From Nitrincola alkalisediminis (GTDB lineage: Bacteria; Pseudomonadota; Gammaproteobacteria; Pseudomonadales; Balneatricaceae), in assembly GCF_009821115.1 (NCBI RefSeq), contig NZ_VYTY01000001.1, positions 62,001 through 126,000 of the forward strand: a stretch of DNA of 64,000 nt, given 5' to 3'. This document shows, one piece after another, positions 47,798 through 58,466 of the stretch. Every line of letters begins with the position of its first letter. Within the stretch, counting starts at the first letter, position 1. The position numbers and the translations under genes are program-made. The notes beneath the pieces are model-generated. The model searched no databases, was not told where the DNA came from, and saw only the letters and a program-made list of their open reading frames with translations.

Positions 47798-48304
47798 TCA
47801 ATTGTTGGACCTAGGTTGAATGATCATTTCGACGCGTTGACCACCAGGTTGCTCGCTACCGAATGCATCTACAATCGATTTATCCATGTTGTAAACAATA
47901 CGCTGTCCTGTAAAGCGGTCATTGGCTTGTTGAACTTGAGCATTGCCCGTGATGGTAATGAGTTGTGTGGGGATACGATAGTCCATTTGATTGCCATAGG
48001 CGCGTGTTACAGGTTGGCTTGCTACAGATTGCTGTTGAAACTCCGCTGGATTGCCAGAGGATACGATCCGAGCAATGCTTCCTTGGTTGTCACGATGAAG
48101 TTCGACACGACTGCCTTTGAGGATCATGCTGCCTTGTTTGATTTCAACATTGCCCGAATAGACAGAAACACCTGTAGCCTCATTTAAACTGGCCTGATCA
48201 GCGCTAACATGAATAGGCTGGTTTCGATCTTCAGGAAGTGCAAAGGCTAAGCTGCTCAGAACCACCATTCCCAACAGGCCTATCAGTTTACTCACTTTTT
48301 GCAT
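47798..48304 (-). CDS. lptA: periplasmic LPS bridge protein LptA
   Basis: Forms the beta-jellyroll bridge carrying LPS between LptC and LptD. 168 residues from ATG 48304 ([20 protein letters not shown], a clear signal peptide); the frame is open to 48397 inside lptC, but those residues are not part of the family. The OstA-like repeats [16 protein letters not shown] and ITGNAQVQQ are visible. It overlaps the lptC 3' end by 17 bases. Confidence 0.94.
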   Translation of the reverse strand: MQKVSKLIGLLGMVVLSSLAFALPEDRNQPIHVSADQASLNEATGVSVYSGNVEIKQGSMILKGSRVELHRDNQGSIARIVSSGNPAEFQQQSVASQPVTRAYGNQMDYRIPTQLITITGNAQVQQANDRFTGQRIVYNMDKSIVDAFGSEQPGGQRVEMIIQPRSNN

Positions 48305-48857
48305 AGTATCCTCGTACCTCAGAAAGCAATTCGATCCGTTGTTCACCCAGCCAGGCTTGCATGCCAATGGCTGATAGCTGACTGAATGCCTGTACAACCA
48401 TGACAGGGTCTGCGGTTTCAGCGTACTGTGACGAAGGAAATAACGTCATTGTTTCTGTTCTTAGCTCTCTAGGTGCATCAAAAGATGAATTATCAATAAC
48501 ACGGACGTTCCCTGCAAGCTCAATCTTGCTTTCGTCATCCGTCATCGTGCCTTTGTCGGCTTTAATGTGCGTTTCTTTATCACCTGTTCCGATGAGTATT
48601 ACCTTGGGTTGCGTCACCTGAGTGATCGATGGACCCGGTAAATGCTCGATAAGCGGTGATGAAAGTTGATGGACAAGTTCACCTGATTGACTATAGCGTT
48701 TAAGGTGGCCGTCTAAAATGAAAAAATCGACTCTGTCTTCATTTGGTTCGCTGACCTCAAGGACTGGTCGGTTAATACCCATCCAGCCCCAGTATAAAAC
48801 AGGAATCAGGGTTAATAAAATAACGACGGCAAGTGCGAAATGGCGAGTCCAACGCAT
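48288..48857 (-). CDS. lptC: LPS export protein LptC
   Basis: Bitopic inner-membrane protein that receives LPS from LptBFG. 189 residues. One N-terminal membrane helix (about 7-27), then a periplasmic jellyroll with THIKADKGTMTDDESKIEL typical of the family (given here in part). Its ATG overlaps the kdsC stop by one base. Confidence 0.9.
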   Translation of the reverse strand: MRWTRHFALAVVILLTLIPVLYWGWMGINRPVLEVSEPNEDRVDFFILDGHLKRYSQSGELVHQLSSPLIEHLPGPSITQVTQPKVILIGTGDKETHIKADKGTMTDDESKIELAGNVRVIDNSSFDAPRELRTETMTLFPSSQYAETADPVMVVQAFSQLSAIGMQAWLGEQRIELLSEVRGYYAKSE

Positions 48858-49393
48858 TAGCGAAACTCATCAATCAGTGCGTTGAGTTTTCCTTGTGCAG
48901 ATAAAATCACCTCACAGAATTCACGAGCGGCACCTTCTCCGCCTTTGCGGCTTGTGCACCAATCCGCTTCGGCACGAACAAGAGGGTGTCCATTCGGGAC
49001 GGATGCACCAAAGGCGACGGTAATAATGGCCGCTAAGTCGGGTAGATCGTCACCAATATAAGCCGTGGTTGCGGCGCTATGATGGTGTTGCTTCCATAGC
49101 TCTTCGAGCGCAACGAGTTTGTCTTCACGGCCTTGCATTAGGTAATGGATGCCGAGTGCTTTGGCTCGTTGTTCGACCTGTGGTGAGCTTCGGCCCGTGA
49201 TGATGGCGGTTTCAATACCTGCCTTGTGCAGCAGTTTGATGCCTAAGCCATCCAGTGTATGAAAGGATTTGATCTCTTGTCCGTCAGGCAAAAAATTTAA
49301 TTGGCCATTCGTTAAAATACCATCCACGTCAAAAACAACCAGTTTTACAGGTCTTAGACGTTCGGTCAGTTGTGCTGAAAGAGAGTTACCCAT
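48857..49393 (-). CDS. kdsC: 3-deoxy-D-manno-octulosonate 8-phosphate phosphatase
   Basis: Makes free Kdo for LPS. 178 residues, HAD type C0 (no cap). Motif I VVFDVDGILTNG with the nucleophile Asp at about 21, motif II ITGRSSP, Lys in the REDKL segment and motif III YIGDDLPDL. Shares its end and start codon bases with lptC and kdsD. Confidence 0.96.
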   Translation of the reverse strand: MGNSLSAQLTERLRPVKLVVFDVDGILTNGQLNFLPDGQEIKSFHTLDGLGIKLLHKAGIETAIITGRSSPQVEQRAKALGIHYLMQGREDKLVALEELWKQHHHSAATTAYIGDDLPDLAAIITVAFGASVPNGHPLVRAEADWCTSRKGGEGAAREFCEVILSAQGKLNALIDEFR

Positions 49394-50361
49394 TAAATGA
49401 CTCCTGCTTTAAGTAGGTCATGCATGTTTAAGGCGCCCGTGACTTTTCCTTCTTTATCAGTAACGAGTAGGGCGTTTATTTTTCGTTCTTGCATGATTTG
49501 GAGTGCTTCTGCTGCAAGAGATCCGGCTTGTATTGTTGTGCATCCATGCGTCATAACTTCAGAAATTGGTGTGGTTTTTAAATTGGTTTCTAAATCAAGT
49601 GTTCGGCGTAAGTCACCGTCTGTGTAAATGCCTTGCAACTGCCCAGCATCGTTAATGATCGCAGTCATCCCAAGTCGTTTGCGTGTCATGACCAAGAGTG
49701 ATTCATGAATGGGCGTGTTGAGTGATACTAAGGGGATATCGTCACCTGAGTGCATAATGTCATCAACTTTGAGGAGTAAGCGTCGACCTAAGCTGCCCCC
49801 TGGATGAGAAAAGGCAAAGTCTTCGGCGCTAAATCCCCGAGCTTCGAGCAAAGCGATCGCTAATGCATCACCAAGAACGAGTTGTGCTGTAGTGCTCGAG
49901 GTTGGCGCTAGATTTAGGGGGCATGCTTCGCGCGTGACGGGGATATGGAGATTGACGTCAGCGAAGCGAGAGAGGGTAGAGTTGGGGTTGGCCGTGATGC
50001 TAATTAATGGAACATGCATACGCTTGATTAGCGGTAAAATCGTAATCACTTCATTGGTTTCACCTGAGTTGGACAGGGCAAGAACGACATCTTGCGGGGT
50101 GAACATGCCCAAATCACCGTGGCTCGCCTCGGCTGGGTGCACAAAGAATGAAGGTGTACCTGTACTAGCCAGCGTTGCTGCAATTTTGTTGCCGATATGT
50201 CCAGATTTTCCCATTCCTGTCACGATGATACGGCCTTTGCATGTCATCATGATTGAACAAGCATCGTTTAAACTGGAGTCTAGATGCTCAAGCAAAGCGC
50301 TTAATGTCTCTCGCTCTATCTCAATGGTGCGCTTTGCTGTTTTCAGATAATCAATAGCCAT
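49393..50361 (-). CDS. kdsD: D-arabinose 5-phosphate isomerase
   Basis: First committed step toward Kdo. 322 residues: SIS sugar-isomerase domain (about 40-180, with GMGKSGHIGNKIAATLASTG) and two CBS domains at the C-terminus (about 205-320). ALSNSGETNEV is the phosphosugar-binding loop. First gene of the kdsD-kdsC-lptC-lptA-lptB-rpoN set, divergent from mlaF. Confidence 0.96.
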   Translation of the reverse strand: MAIDYLKTAKRTIEIERETLSALLEHLDSSLNDACSIMMTCKGRIIVTGMGKSGHIGNKIAATLASTGTPSFFVHPAEASHGDLGMFTPQDVVLALSNSGETNEVITILPLIKRMHVPLISITANPNSTLSRFADVNLHIPVTREACPLNLAPTSSTTAQLVLGDALAIALLEARGFSAEDFAFSHPGGSLGRRLLLKVDDIMHSGDDIPLVSLNTPIHESLLVMTRKRLGMTAIINDAGQLQGIYTDGDLRRTLDLETNLKTTPISEVMTHGCTTIQAGSLAAEALQIMQERKINALLVTDKEGKVTGALNMHDLLKAGVI

Positions 50362-50504
50362 TATTTTGCCATTAGTTTAAAGGTGAATACTGTAATAGGT
50401 CATAGTTTAACTCAGCTTAGATTGCTAAGCATCTGTTGAAGCGGATATCTTGCATTTCATCAGGAGAGAATACGTAAACGACCGTGATTCTGATAGAGTC
50501 ATTT

Positions 50505-50530
50505 TAAGTCGACTTAGGTAGTGTTATAGT
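50505..50530. promoter_or_regulatory. 12-bp palindrome and -10-like box in the kdsD/mlaF divide
   Basis: TAAGTCGACTTA (50505-50516) is a perfect palindrome. TATAGT at 50525-50530 could be the -10 of a promoter toward mlaF, with the palindrome in the spacer. This is where an operator would act; no regulator is assigned. Confidence 0.35.
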
Positions 50531-50592
50531 AGATCTTTTTGTGATTTTGCATGTCAAATACACGTTCGTTTTTAAGATAGGGCACTAACGGG

Positions 50593-51444
50593 ATGGAAGC
50601 AGTGAGTCCGACGACAGGAAGTGCTTCAAGCATGCTTGAGGATGTCATCGTTGAAATTAAAGATTTGACCTTTTCCAGGGGTGATCGGCCTATTTTCAAA
50701 GGCGTCGATATCAAAATACCCCGGGGAAAAGTGACGGCCATAATGGGACCTTCGGGGACGGGTAAAACCACCTTGTTGAAACTCATTGGCGGACAATTGC
50801 GCCCAGACAGCGGTGATATCGTTGTTGAAGGCAGCAGTGTGCCCTCTCTAGGGCGCAGAGATTTATTTGTTATTCGCGAAAAAATGGGGATGTTGTTTCA
50901 AAGTGGCGCGCTTTTTACGGACATGAACGTCTTTGATAACGTGGCGTTTCCGATCCGAGTTCACACACAACTGCCTGAAGAAATGATACGGGATATCGTA
51001 TTAATGAAGCTTCAGGCGGTTGGGCTTAGAGGAGCGTATGCCTTGATGCCCAGTGAGTTGTCAGGAGGAATGGCAAGGCGTGTTGCGTTAGCGCGAGCAA
51101 TATCATTGGATCCTAACATCGTTATGTACGATGAGCCTTTTACCGGCCAAGATCCAATTGCGATGGGGGTGTTGGTGAACTTAATTCGACGCCTCAACCA
51201 AGCCTTGGGCCATACAAGCATCATCGTATCTCATGATATTCAAGAAACGCTATCGATTGCAGATTATCTGTATCTAATTGCGGATGGTAAGGTCATTGCG
51301 CATGGGACGCCAGAGCAACTTAAAACCATTGAATCAGAACAGGTGCGTCAGTTTGTGGAAGGCTTGCCAGACGGTCCAGTGCCTTTTCACTATCCAGCCC
51401 CTGATTTCGTAGAGCAGTTAATGCATAAGGGAGTAAGTCGTTGA
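50593..51444 (+). CDS. mlaF: Mla phospholipid transporter ATPase MlaF
   Basis: ATPase of the MlaFEDB complex that moves phospholipids between inner membrane and periplasm. 283 residues. Walker [10 protein letters not shown] (about 54-62), signature [14 protein letters not shown], Walker [14 protein letters not shown], His-switch IIVSHDI. The start is uncertain: ATG 50593 adds a Ser/Thr-rich lead; ATG 50632 ([12 protein letters not shown]) is the alternative. It overlaps mlaE by 4 bases. Confidence 0.96.
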   Translation: MEAVSPTTGSASSMLEDVIVEIKDLTFSRGDRPIFKGVDIKIPRGKVTAIMGPSGTGKTTLLKLIGGQLRPDSGDIVVEGSSVPSLGRRDLFVIREKMGMLFQSGALFTDMNVFDNVAFPIRVHTQLPEEMIRDIVLMKLQAVGLRGAYALMPSELSGGMARRVALARAISLDPNIVMYDEPFTGQDPIAMGVLVNLIRRLNQALGHTSIIVSHDIQETLSIADYLYLIADGKVIAHGTPEQLKTIESEQVRQFVEGLPDGPVPFHYPAPDFVEQLMHKGVSR

Positions 51445-52223
51445 TTGATTTTATGCAAAAACTCGGTCATCGGACCTTGTCTAAATTGGCTGCTTTCGGC
51501 CGATCAGGGCAAATCTTGTTTCAGTCAGTGGTGGCTAAGCCAGCACCAGTGATGATGTTTCCATTGTTGATTAAGCAAATCTACTTTGTCGGGGTGTTGT
51601 CTCTTATCATTATTGTCGTCTCTGGACTGTTTATCGGAATGGTTTTGGGGCTTCAGGGGTATACTATCCTGGTTGATTATGGCTCTGAACAGGCTGTTGG
51701 GCAGATGGTTGCGTTGAGTCTCGTTCGTGAGTTGGCGCCAGTGGTCACCGCATTGCTTTTTGCCGGTCGAGCAGGGTCCGCTTTGACGGCCGAAATTGGG
51801 TTGATGAAAGCGACGGAGCAATTGGCAAGCTTAGAGATGATTGGCGTTGATCCGTTGAGACGCATTATAGCGCCACGCTTATACGCTGGTTTTATTTGCA
51901 TGCCTTTGCTGAGTATGATTTTTGCAGTTGTCGGTGTTTGGGGTGCGGCACTAGTGGCTGTTGACTGGCTGGGGATTTACAGTGGTTCATATTGGGCCAA
52001 CATGCAACAGTCGGTTGATTTTATGAGCGATGTTGTCAATGGTCTGATCAAAGCAGTGGTCTTTGGCTTTGTGGTGACCTGGATAGCTGTATACCAAGGT
52101 TATGACTGTGTACCGACTTCCGAAGGGATTAGCCAAGCAACAACCCGAACAGTGGTTTATTCATCACTGGCGGTGCTGGGCCTCGATTTTATTTTGACTG
52201 CTTTGATGTTTGGAGATCTGTAA
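51441..52223 (+). CDS. mlaE: Mla phospholipid transporter permease MlaE
   Basis: Membrane subunit of the Mla ABC transporter (DUF140 fold). 260 residues with about five membrane segments. [20 protein letters not shown], the [20 protein letters not shown] region, [20 protein letters not shown] and GADVGRATTR-like [10 protein letters not shown] are family hallmarks. Start is a TTG at 51441 overlapping the mlaF stop, with in-frame alternatives a few codons later. Confidence 0.96.
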   Translation: MIDFMQKLGHRTLSKLAAFGRSGQILFQSVVAKPAPVMMFPLLIKQIYFVGVLSLIIIVVSGLFIGMVLGLQGYTILVDYGSEQAVGQMVALSLVRELAPVVTALLFAGRAGSALTAEIGLMKATEQLASLEMIGVDPLRRIIAPRLYAGFICMPLLSMIFAVVGVWGAALVAVDWLGIYSGSYWANMQQSVDFMSDVVNGLIKAVVFGFVVTWIAVYQGYDCVPTSEGISQATTRTVVYSSLAVLGLDFILTALMFGDL

Positions 52224-52225
52224 TT

Positions 52226-52684
52226 ATGCGTATGCGTACAATGGAAATAAGTGTAGGTTTTTTTATGCTTATTGGCTTCTTAGCGTTGGTGGTCTTGGCA
52301 CTTAATGTCAGCGGCTTAAATTTAGCATCTAAAGGGACGGGATATAAAATTTATGCCAACTTTGAGAATATTGGTGGTTTAACAACTCGTGCCAAAGTAT
52401 CAATGTCAGGTGTGCAGATCGGTGAAGTGACGCGCATTCGTTTGGATCCGCAAATGTTGATGGCCGAGGTTGAAATGGAAATTTATCCAGACGTCGATTT
52501 TTTGAGCACCGACAGTTCCGCCATGATTTTAACCTCTGGCCTTTTGGGGCAGCAGTACATTGGTATTATTCCTGGGGGAGATGTCGACGTACTCGCGCCT
52601 GGAGAGTTTATTTATAACACCCAATCTGCATTGGTTCTTGAAGATCTAGTGGGTAAGTTTTTGATGAATCAGGTGAGTGAGTGA
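52226..52684 (+). CDS. mlaD: MCE-domain lipid-binding protein MlaD
   Basis: Hexameric MCE protein at the periplasmic face of the Mla transporter. 152 residues. One N-terminal membrane helix (about 8-30), then an MCE domain with YANFENIGGLTTRAKVSMSG and LLGQQYIGIIPGG. 2 bases after mlaE; overlaps the mlaC start. Confidence 0.95.
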   Translation: MRMRTMEISVGFFMLIGFLALVVLALNVSGLNLASKGTGYKIYANFENIGGLTTRAKVSMSGVQIGEVTRIRLDPQMLMAEVEMEIYPDVDFLSTDSSAMILTSGLLGQQYIGIIPGGDVDVLAPGEFIYNTQSALVLEDLVGKFLMNQVSE

Positions 52685-53346
52685 ATGTTATGTTGAGACA
52701 ATTGTTTTGGCGTCCGTTTTTGGCGTTGTTAGTGTTAACAGCGTCGGCACAGGCTCTTGCAATCGACAAAGATTGGGAAGAAGCAAAAGTGGTTGTTGAA
52801 GAAACAACGGAAAAAATGCTGGTGTTGATGAGCGATAAATCGCTTCTGAGTGCAAGTAACAAGGACCGCTTAGAAACTGAGATTCAAAATATCGTGACAC
52901 CGGTTATCGACTTTTATGGTTTTGGTCGCGGAGTCATGGGGCGTTTCGCACGCACAGCAACTGAAGAAGAGCTGCAACGATTTGCAGGAATTTTGAAAAC
53001 GACGTTGGTGAGAACCTATTCGATTGCCGTCAGCGATTTCTCTGTAGCGAGCTACCGAATTGTCCCTCCGAGGGCGCCAAGTCCCCGACCTGAGCTGCAG
53101 GTTGTCAATGTTGTGATGACGTCATCAGCAGGCCAAACCTTTAACATTCTCTACTATATGAGAAAAGATGAAGGTCGTTGGATGTTGGTCAATGTTATGG
53201 TTGAAGGTATTAATTTGCGTCTTACCTTTCAAAATCAGTTTGCCGATATGTATCAAAGGGCTCGTTCTGTCTCTGGTGTGATTGATGGTTGGGAAGAGCG
53301 CGTTGCGAGTACAATTGCGCAGGTAGTGAAAGATGTCGAAGGTTGA
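52681..53346 (+). CDS. mlaC: periplasmic phospholipid carrier MlaC
   Basis: Shuttles phospholipids across the periplasm between MlaA and MlaFEDB. 221 residues with a signal peptide ending near AQALA (about 27). The RFAGILKTTLVRTYSIAVSDF region and GQTFNILYYMRKDEGRWMLVNV, in parts, are typical of Tol_Tol_Ttg2 proteins. Start may be GTG 52681, whose bases overlap the mlaD stop, or ATG 52690. Confidence 0.94.
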   Translation: MNVMLRQLFWRPFLALLVLTASAQALAIDKDWEEAKVVVEETTEKMLVLMSDKSLLSASNKDRLETEIQNIVTPVIDFYGFGRGVMGRFARTATEEELQRFAGILKTTLVRTYSIAVSDFSVASYRIVPPRAPSPRPELQVVNVVMTSSAGQTFNILYYMRKDEGRWMLVNVMVEGINLRLTFQNQFADMYQRARSVSGVIDGWEERVASTIAQVVKDVEG

Positions 53347-53626
53347 GTTAAAGGAATCGACCCTATACTTGTCGGGTGATATTGTCTTCGCTACCGTAGT
53401 CGATATGCGTGATGCCTTTGTTAAATTGATGAATACTCAGGCGCGTGATGCGAAGTTGAGTGTTGATTTTTCAGGGGTGGGTAGAGTAGATAGTTCAGCG
53501 TTGTCCCTGTGGTTGTGCGGTCTTCGTGCAGCAAAAAATCAAAATATTCAGCTGTCCCCGCTGTCTATACCTGCGGATTTGCGATCAATTGCTGAGTTGG
53601 TCGGGCTTGAAATGACAGCCCATTGA
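53333..53626 (+). CDS. mlaB: STAS-domain protein MlaB
   Basis: Cytoplasmic STAS subunit that stabilises MlaF. 97 residues. STAS core LSVDFSGVGRVDSSALSLWL, with the Ser pair that is conserved in MlaB. Overlaps mlaC by 14 bases; last gene of the mla operon before a strong terminator. Confidence 0.93.
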   Translation: MSKVELKESTLYLSGDIVFATVVDMRDAFVKLMNTQARDAKLSVDFSGVGRVDSSALSLWLCGLRAAKNQNIQLSPLSIPADLRSIAELVGLEMTAH

Positions 53627-53638
53627 TTTGAGTCAGTA

Positions 53639-53675
53639 GGGCCAAAAAGGCTAGGTCGCCTTTTTGGCCCTTTTT
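53639..53675 (+). terminator. intrinsic terminator after mlaB
   Basis: GGGCCAAAAAGGC (53639-53651) pairs perfectly with GCCTTTTTGGCCC (53658-53670), loop of 6, then five T. It separates the mla operon from ibaG-murA. Confidence 0.93.
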
Positions 53676-53728
53676 CGTTATGATGTCCACCTTGTTCAGC
53701 GCGGCTCTACACTGTACCGGAGTTTTCT

Positions 53729-53971
53729 ATGCATGCCGATGAAGTAAAAAAAATTATTGAACGTCAGTTAGATGGTTGTCAGGTGTATACTGCAGGTGAA
53801 GGCTGTGACTTTCAAATTACTGTGGTAGGTTCTGTTTTTTCTGGACTGTCTCCTGTTAAAAAACAACAACTGGTTTACGGTTGTTTAAATAAAGAAATCG
53901 CAAGTGGGGCAATACACGCCATCACCATTAAAACCTATACCCCAGAGCAATGGGCCGATATCGCAGGTTAA
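53729..53971 (+). CDS. ibaG: BolA-family protein IbaG
   Basis: 80 residues, BolA fold, in E. coli acid-inducible and partner of monothiol glutaredoxin in [2Fe-2S] handling. ADEVKKIIERQLDGCQVYT, GCDFQITVVGSVFSGLS and KKQQLVYGCLN, ending with HAITIKTYTPEQW, are typical. 20 bases upstream of murA, a widely conserved pair. Confidence 0.94.
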   Translation: MHADEVKKIIERQLDGCQVYTAGEGCDFQITVVGSVFSGLSPVKKQQLVYGCLNKEIASGAIHAITIKTYTPEQWADIAG

Positions 53972-53991
53972 GCGATTAAACAGGATTCTAA

Positions 53992-55254
<1,263 letters not shown>

Positions 55255-55265
55255 GAGAGAAAGTT

Positions 55266-55913
55266 ATGACGCAACAGCTTACGATTGCCCTGTCAAAAGG
55301 CAGGATCTTAGACGAAACCCTACCGTTATTGGCGGCTGCTGACATTTTTCCGGCTGAGGATATATCACGCAGTCGTAAGCTGATTTTTGATACAAACCAT
55401 CCTCATATACGTTTAATGGTTATTCGCGCAACCGACGTTCCCACTTATGTAGAGTACGGTGGTGCAGACATGGGGGTTTCAGGTAAGGATGTGCTCATGG
55501 AGCATGGGGGGCAGGGACTGTATGAACCCTTAGATCTAGAAATCTCTCGCTGTAAGTTAATGGTTGCAGGCCTTAAAAACGCGGGACGTGTCGAGGGGCG
55601 GATGCGTGTAGCAACAAAGTTTGTTAATGTGACTCGAGAGTATTATGCCCGGTTAGGAACGCAGGTTGATATCATAAAGCTCTATGGGGCAATGGAGCTT
55701 GCGCCAGTGATGGGGCTGGCGGATCGAATCGTGGATATCGTTGATACTGGCAATACACTCAGAGCCAACGGCTTGGAAGCGATGGAGCATATTGCTGATA
55801 TTAGCTCTCGTCTGGTTGTTGGACAGCCTGCAATGAAAATGAAGTATGAACTGATTCAGCCGATCATTGAGCAAATGAGAGCGGCCGTAATTGCTAAACG
55901 AGAGGGTTTATAA
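55266..55913 (+). CDS. hisG: ATP phosphoribosyltransferase HisG, short form
   Basis: First step of histidine synthesis. 215 residues: only the catalytic domains, without the C-terminal allosteric domain, so it should need HisZ as regulatory partner (not in this window). [31 protein letters not shown] and the PRPP loop [14 protein letters not shown] are intact. One base pair separates its stop from the hisD ATG. Confidence 0.97.
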   Translation: MTQQLTIALSKGRILDETLPLLAAADIFPAEDISRSRKLIFDTNHPHIRLMVIRATDVPTYVEYGGADMGVSGKDVLMEHGGQGLYEPLDLEISRCKLMVAGLKNAGRVEGRMRVATKFVNVTREYYARLGTQVDIIKLYGAMELAPVMGLADRIVDIVDTGNTLRANGLEAMEHIADISSRLVVGQPAMKMKYELIQPIIEQMRAAVIAKREGL

Positions 55914-57221
55914 ATGACGCAAGTGTCTATCAAACGTTTGTCCTCCTCCCAAAGCGATTTTGCGCAGCAGCTAGATGCATTGTTGGCGTGGGAGTCTGTG
56001 TCTGATAAGCGTGTTAATCAAGTAGTTGATGACGTCATTGCACAAGTCAAAGCTAGAGGTGATCAAGCATTGGTTGAGTATACCAATCAGTTTGATCGCA
56101 TGCAGGCTCAGAGTATGGCTGAGTTAGAGCTTTCGCCTGAGCGTCTAGCTAAGGCATTGCATGATTTGCCAGCAGAGCAGCGTGCGGCACTTGAAACAGC
56201 GGCGACACGTATCAGCCAATACCATGAACGTCAGAAAAGTGATTCTTGGCGTTATATGGAAGCGGACGGAACGCATCTGGGGCAGCAAGTAACACCAATG
56301 GATCGGGTAGGTATTTATGTACCTGGTGGTAAAGCGGCATACCCATCGTCTGTATTAATGAATGCATTGCCAGCAAAAGTGGCAGGTGTGAAAGAAATTA
56401 TTATGGTGGTTCCTACACCAGACGGCGTTGTCAATGAGTTGGTGTTGGCAGCGGCGGCTCTTGCGGGCGTTAATCGAGTCTTTACCATTGGAGGAGCGCA
56501 AGCCGTTGCTGCTTTAGCCTATGGTACAGCCACCGTTCCTAAAGTGGATAAGATTGTGGGTCCTGGCAATATTTATGTTGCCACGGCAAAGCGAGCAGTC
56601 TTTGGTGCTGTTGGTATCGATATGATCGCAGGGCCATCCGAAATTCTTGTTATTTGTGATGGAAAAACAAACCCTGATTGGATTGCAATGGACTTGTTCT
56701 CTCAGGCTGAGCATGATGAAGACGCGCAATCCATTTTGTTATGTCCAGATGCTGATTATCTGAATGACGTTCAGGCTAGTATCGAAAAACTACTACCGAC
56801 AATGGAGCGTCAAGCGATTATTAAAACGTCGCTTGAAACGCGTGCTGCATTGATTTTAGTGGCGGACTTGGCAGAGGCTGCGCAAATCAGTAATCGCATT
56901 GCTCCGGAGCACTTGGAGCTTTCAGTTGAAGATCCAGAAGCCTTGTTGCCTGCGATTCGTCATGCGGGTGCTATTTTTATGGGGCGTTACACGGCTGAAG
57001 CGCTTGGCGATTATTGCGCAGGCCCGAACCACGTTCTTCCCACGTCAGGTACTGCACGCTTTTCTTCACCTCTGGGTGTGTATGACTTTCAGAAGCGTTC
57101 ATCGTTAATTATGTTTTCGCCTGAAGGTGCATCTGAAATGGGTAAAGTCGCGTCTGTTTTGGCCCGTGGAGAGAGCTTGACGGCGCATGCACGCTCAGCT
57201 GAGTATCGTATACTGGATTAG
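55914..57221 (+). CDS. hisD: histidinol dehydrogenase HisD
   Basis: Last two oxidations of histidine synthesis, zinc- and NAD-dependent. 435 residues. [44 protein letters not shown], the zinc-site AEHDEDAQS and the C-terminal [18 protein letters not shown] region are intact. It ends the ibaG-murA-hisG-hisD run at a hairpin terminator. Confidence 0.98.
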   Translation: MTQVSIKRLSSSQSDFAQQLDALLAWESVSDKRVNQVVDDVIAQVKARGDQALVEYTNQFDRMQAQSMAELELSPERLAKALHDLPAEQRAALETAATRISQYHERQKSDSWRYMEADGTHLGQQVTPMDRVGIYVPGGKAAYPSSVLMNALPAKVAGVKEIIMVVPTPDGVVNELVLAAAALAGVNRVFTIGGAQAVAALAYGTATVPKVDKIVGPGNIYVATAKRAVFGAVGIDMIAGPSEILVICDGKTNPDWIAMDLFSQAEHDEDAQSILLCPDADYLNDVQASIEKLLPTMERQAIIKTSLETRAALILVADLAEAAQISNRIAPEHLELSVEDPEALLPAIRHAGAIFMGRYTAEALGDYCAGPNHVLPTSGTARFSSPLGVYDFQKRSSLIMFSPEGASEMGKVASVLARGESLTAHARSAEYRILD

Positions 57222-57240
57222 CGGTATCTAGGATTAAGGC

Positions 57241-57272
57241 CCTCAGATTTGGTCAACGAATCTGAGGTCTTT
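57241..57272 (+). terminator. terminator after hisD, overlapping the protease 3' end
   Basis: CCTCAGATT (57241-57249) pairs perfectly with AATCTGAGG (57259-57267), followed by TCTTTCT. It overlaps the stop region of the convergent protease gene. Confidence 0.7.
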
Positions 57273-58398
57273 CTCCAATAGTGGCGATCAACGACATTTC
57301 GCGTCCATCGCGCAAAATCTCCATCCTTGCTTTCTCACCGGGGCGTATTCTGGCTATGCGGCTCATGGTCAAACGCGCCGTTGACGGTGGTTCTCCATTT
57401 AAGGCCAGTAAAATATCACCGGGCTGAAGACCTGCTTGATGCGCCGGACCATTGCGAAAAATGCCCGCAATAATCAGCCCTTGACGGTCCGTTACACCAA
57501 AGGACTCTGCTAGAATTGGAGTCAGCTCTTGAACCTCTATGCCAAGCCAGCCACGAATGACACGACCGTGCTCAATTAAGTCTTGCATGACCTTTCGAGC
57601 GACTGACGCTGGAATTGCAAAGCCTATGCCATGTGAGCCACCGGATTGGGAAAAAATGGCGGTATTAATGCCCAGTAAATTACCGTCCGGGTCGATTAGC
57701 GCCCCCCCTGAGTTCCCTGGGTTGATGGCTGCATCGGTTTGAATGAAGTTTTCGTAAGTGTTTAAGCCAATACTGTTACGACCTATCGCGCTGATGATCC
57801 CCATTGTGACAGTTTGGCCTACACCGAAAGGGTTTCCAATCGCTAATACCACATCACCGACTCTTAAATGGGCATCCGATGTGCTCAGTGTGATGCTGGG
57901 GAGGTCGGTTAGGTTAATTTTTAAGACGGCTAGGTCTGTTTCAGGGTCACTACCTATGACAGTTGCAATGGACTCTCGTCCATCCTGCAGCGATACAATG
58001 ATCGTGTCAGCACCGCTGATGACATGATTGTTGGTAACCACATACCCTTGGCGACTGATGATAACGCCTGACCCTAAACTGGATTGGATTCGCTCTTGCT
58101 GTTGAGGGAGGCGATCTTGATTAAAGAATTGACGAAAAAATGGGTCTGCAATTAAAGGATTGTTGTTTTCACGAACGACAGTTTGCGTAAAAATATTGAC
58201 TACAGCAGGCGACGCACGATCAACAGCATCGGCATAGGAAATACGCTTGATACTATGGGTTTGCTCTGGAATAAAGGTTTCTCGAATTTCAACTTTATTC
58301 ACTTCTTGCACATTGAAATTAGGTAGGAACTGTAAGATCAACAGGGCAGCAAGGATACCTGTTAGAATTGGCCAACCGAGGAAACTAAACTTTTTCAT
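57253..58398 (-). CDS. algW: membrane-anchored DegS/AlgW-type serine protease
   Basis: HtrA-family periplasmic protease that starts release of an extracytoplasmic sigma factor by cutting its anti-sigma factor. 381 residues: N-terminal anchor (about 8-26), trypsin-like domain with His125 (TNNHVISGAD), Asp155 (TDLAVLKI) and Ser230 (NPGNSGGALID), and a single PDZ domain (about 280-375). One PDZ and an uncleaved anchor fit DegS/AlgW rather than DegP. Position beside hisD matches Pseudomonas algW; the exact name is inferred from that. Confidence 0.92.
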   Translation of the reverse strand: MKKFSFLGWPILTGILAALLILQFLPNFNVQEVNKVEIRETFIPEQTHSIKRISYADAVDRASPAVVNIFTQTVVRENNNPLIADPFFRQFFNQDRLPQQQERIQSSLGSGVIISRQGYVVTNNHVISGADTIIVSLQDGRESIATVIGSDPETDLAVLKINLTDLPSITLSTSDAHLRVGDVVLAIGNPFGVGQTVTMGIISAIGRNSIGLNTYENFIQTDAAINPGNSGGALIDPDGNLLGINTAIFSQSGGSHGIGFAIPASVARKVMQDLIEHGRVIRGWLGIEVQELTPILAESFGVTDRQGLIIAGIFRNGPAHQAGLQPGDILLALNGEPPSTARLTMSRIARIRPGEKARMEILRDGREMSLIATIGERPQIR

Positions 58399-58466
58399 CG
58401 TTCCTTATCTGCGTATGAATTTGTTACATTATACGAGTTGTTTAACTAAATTGGGACGTCTAGGCC

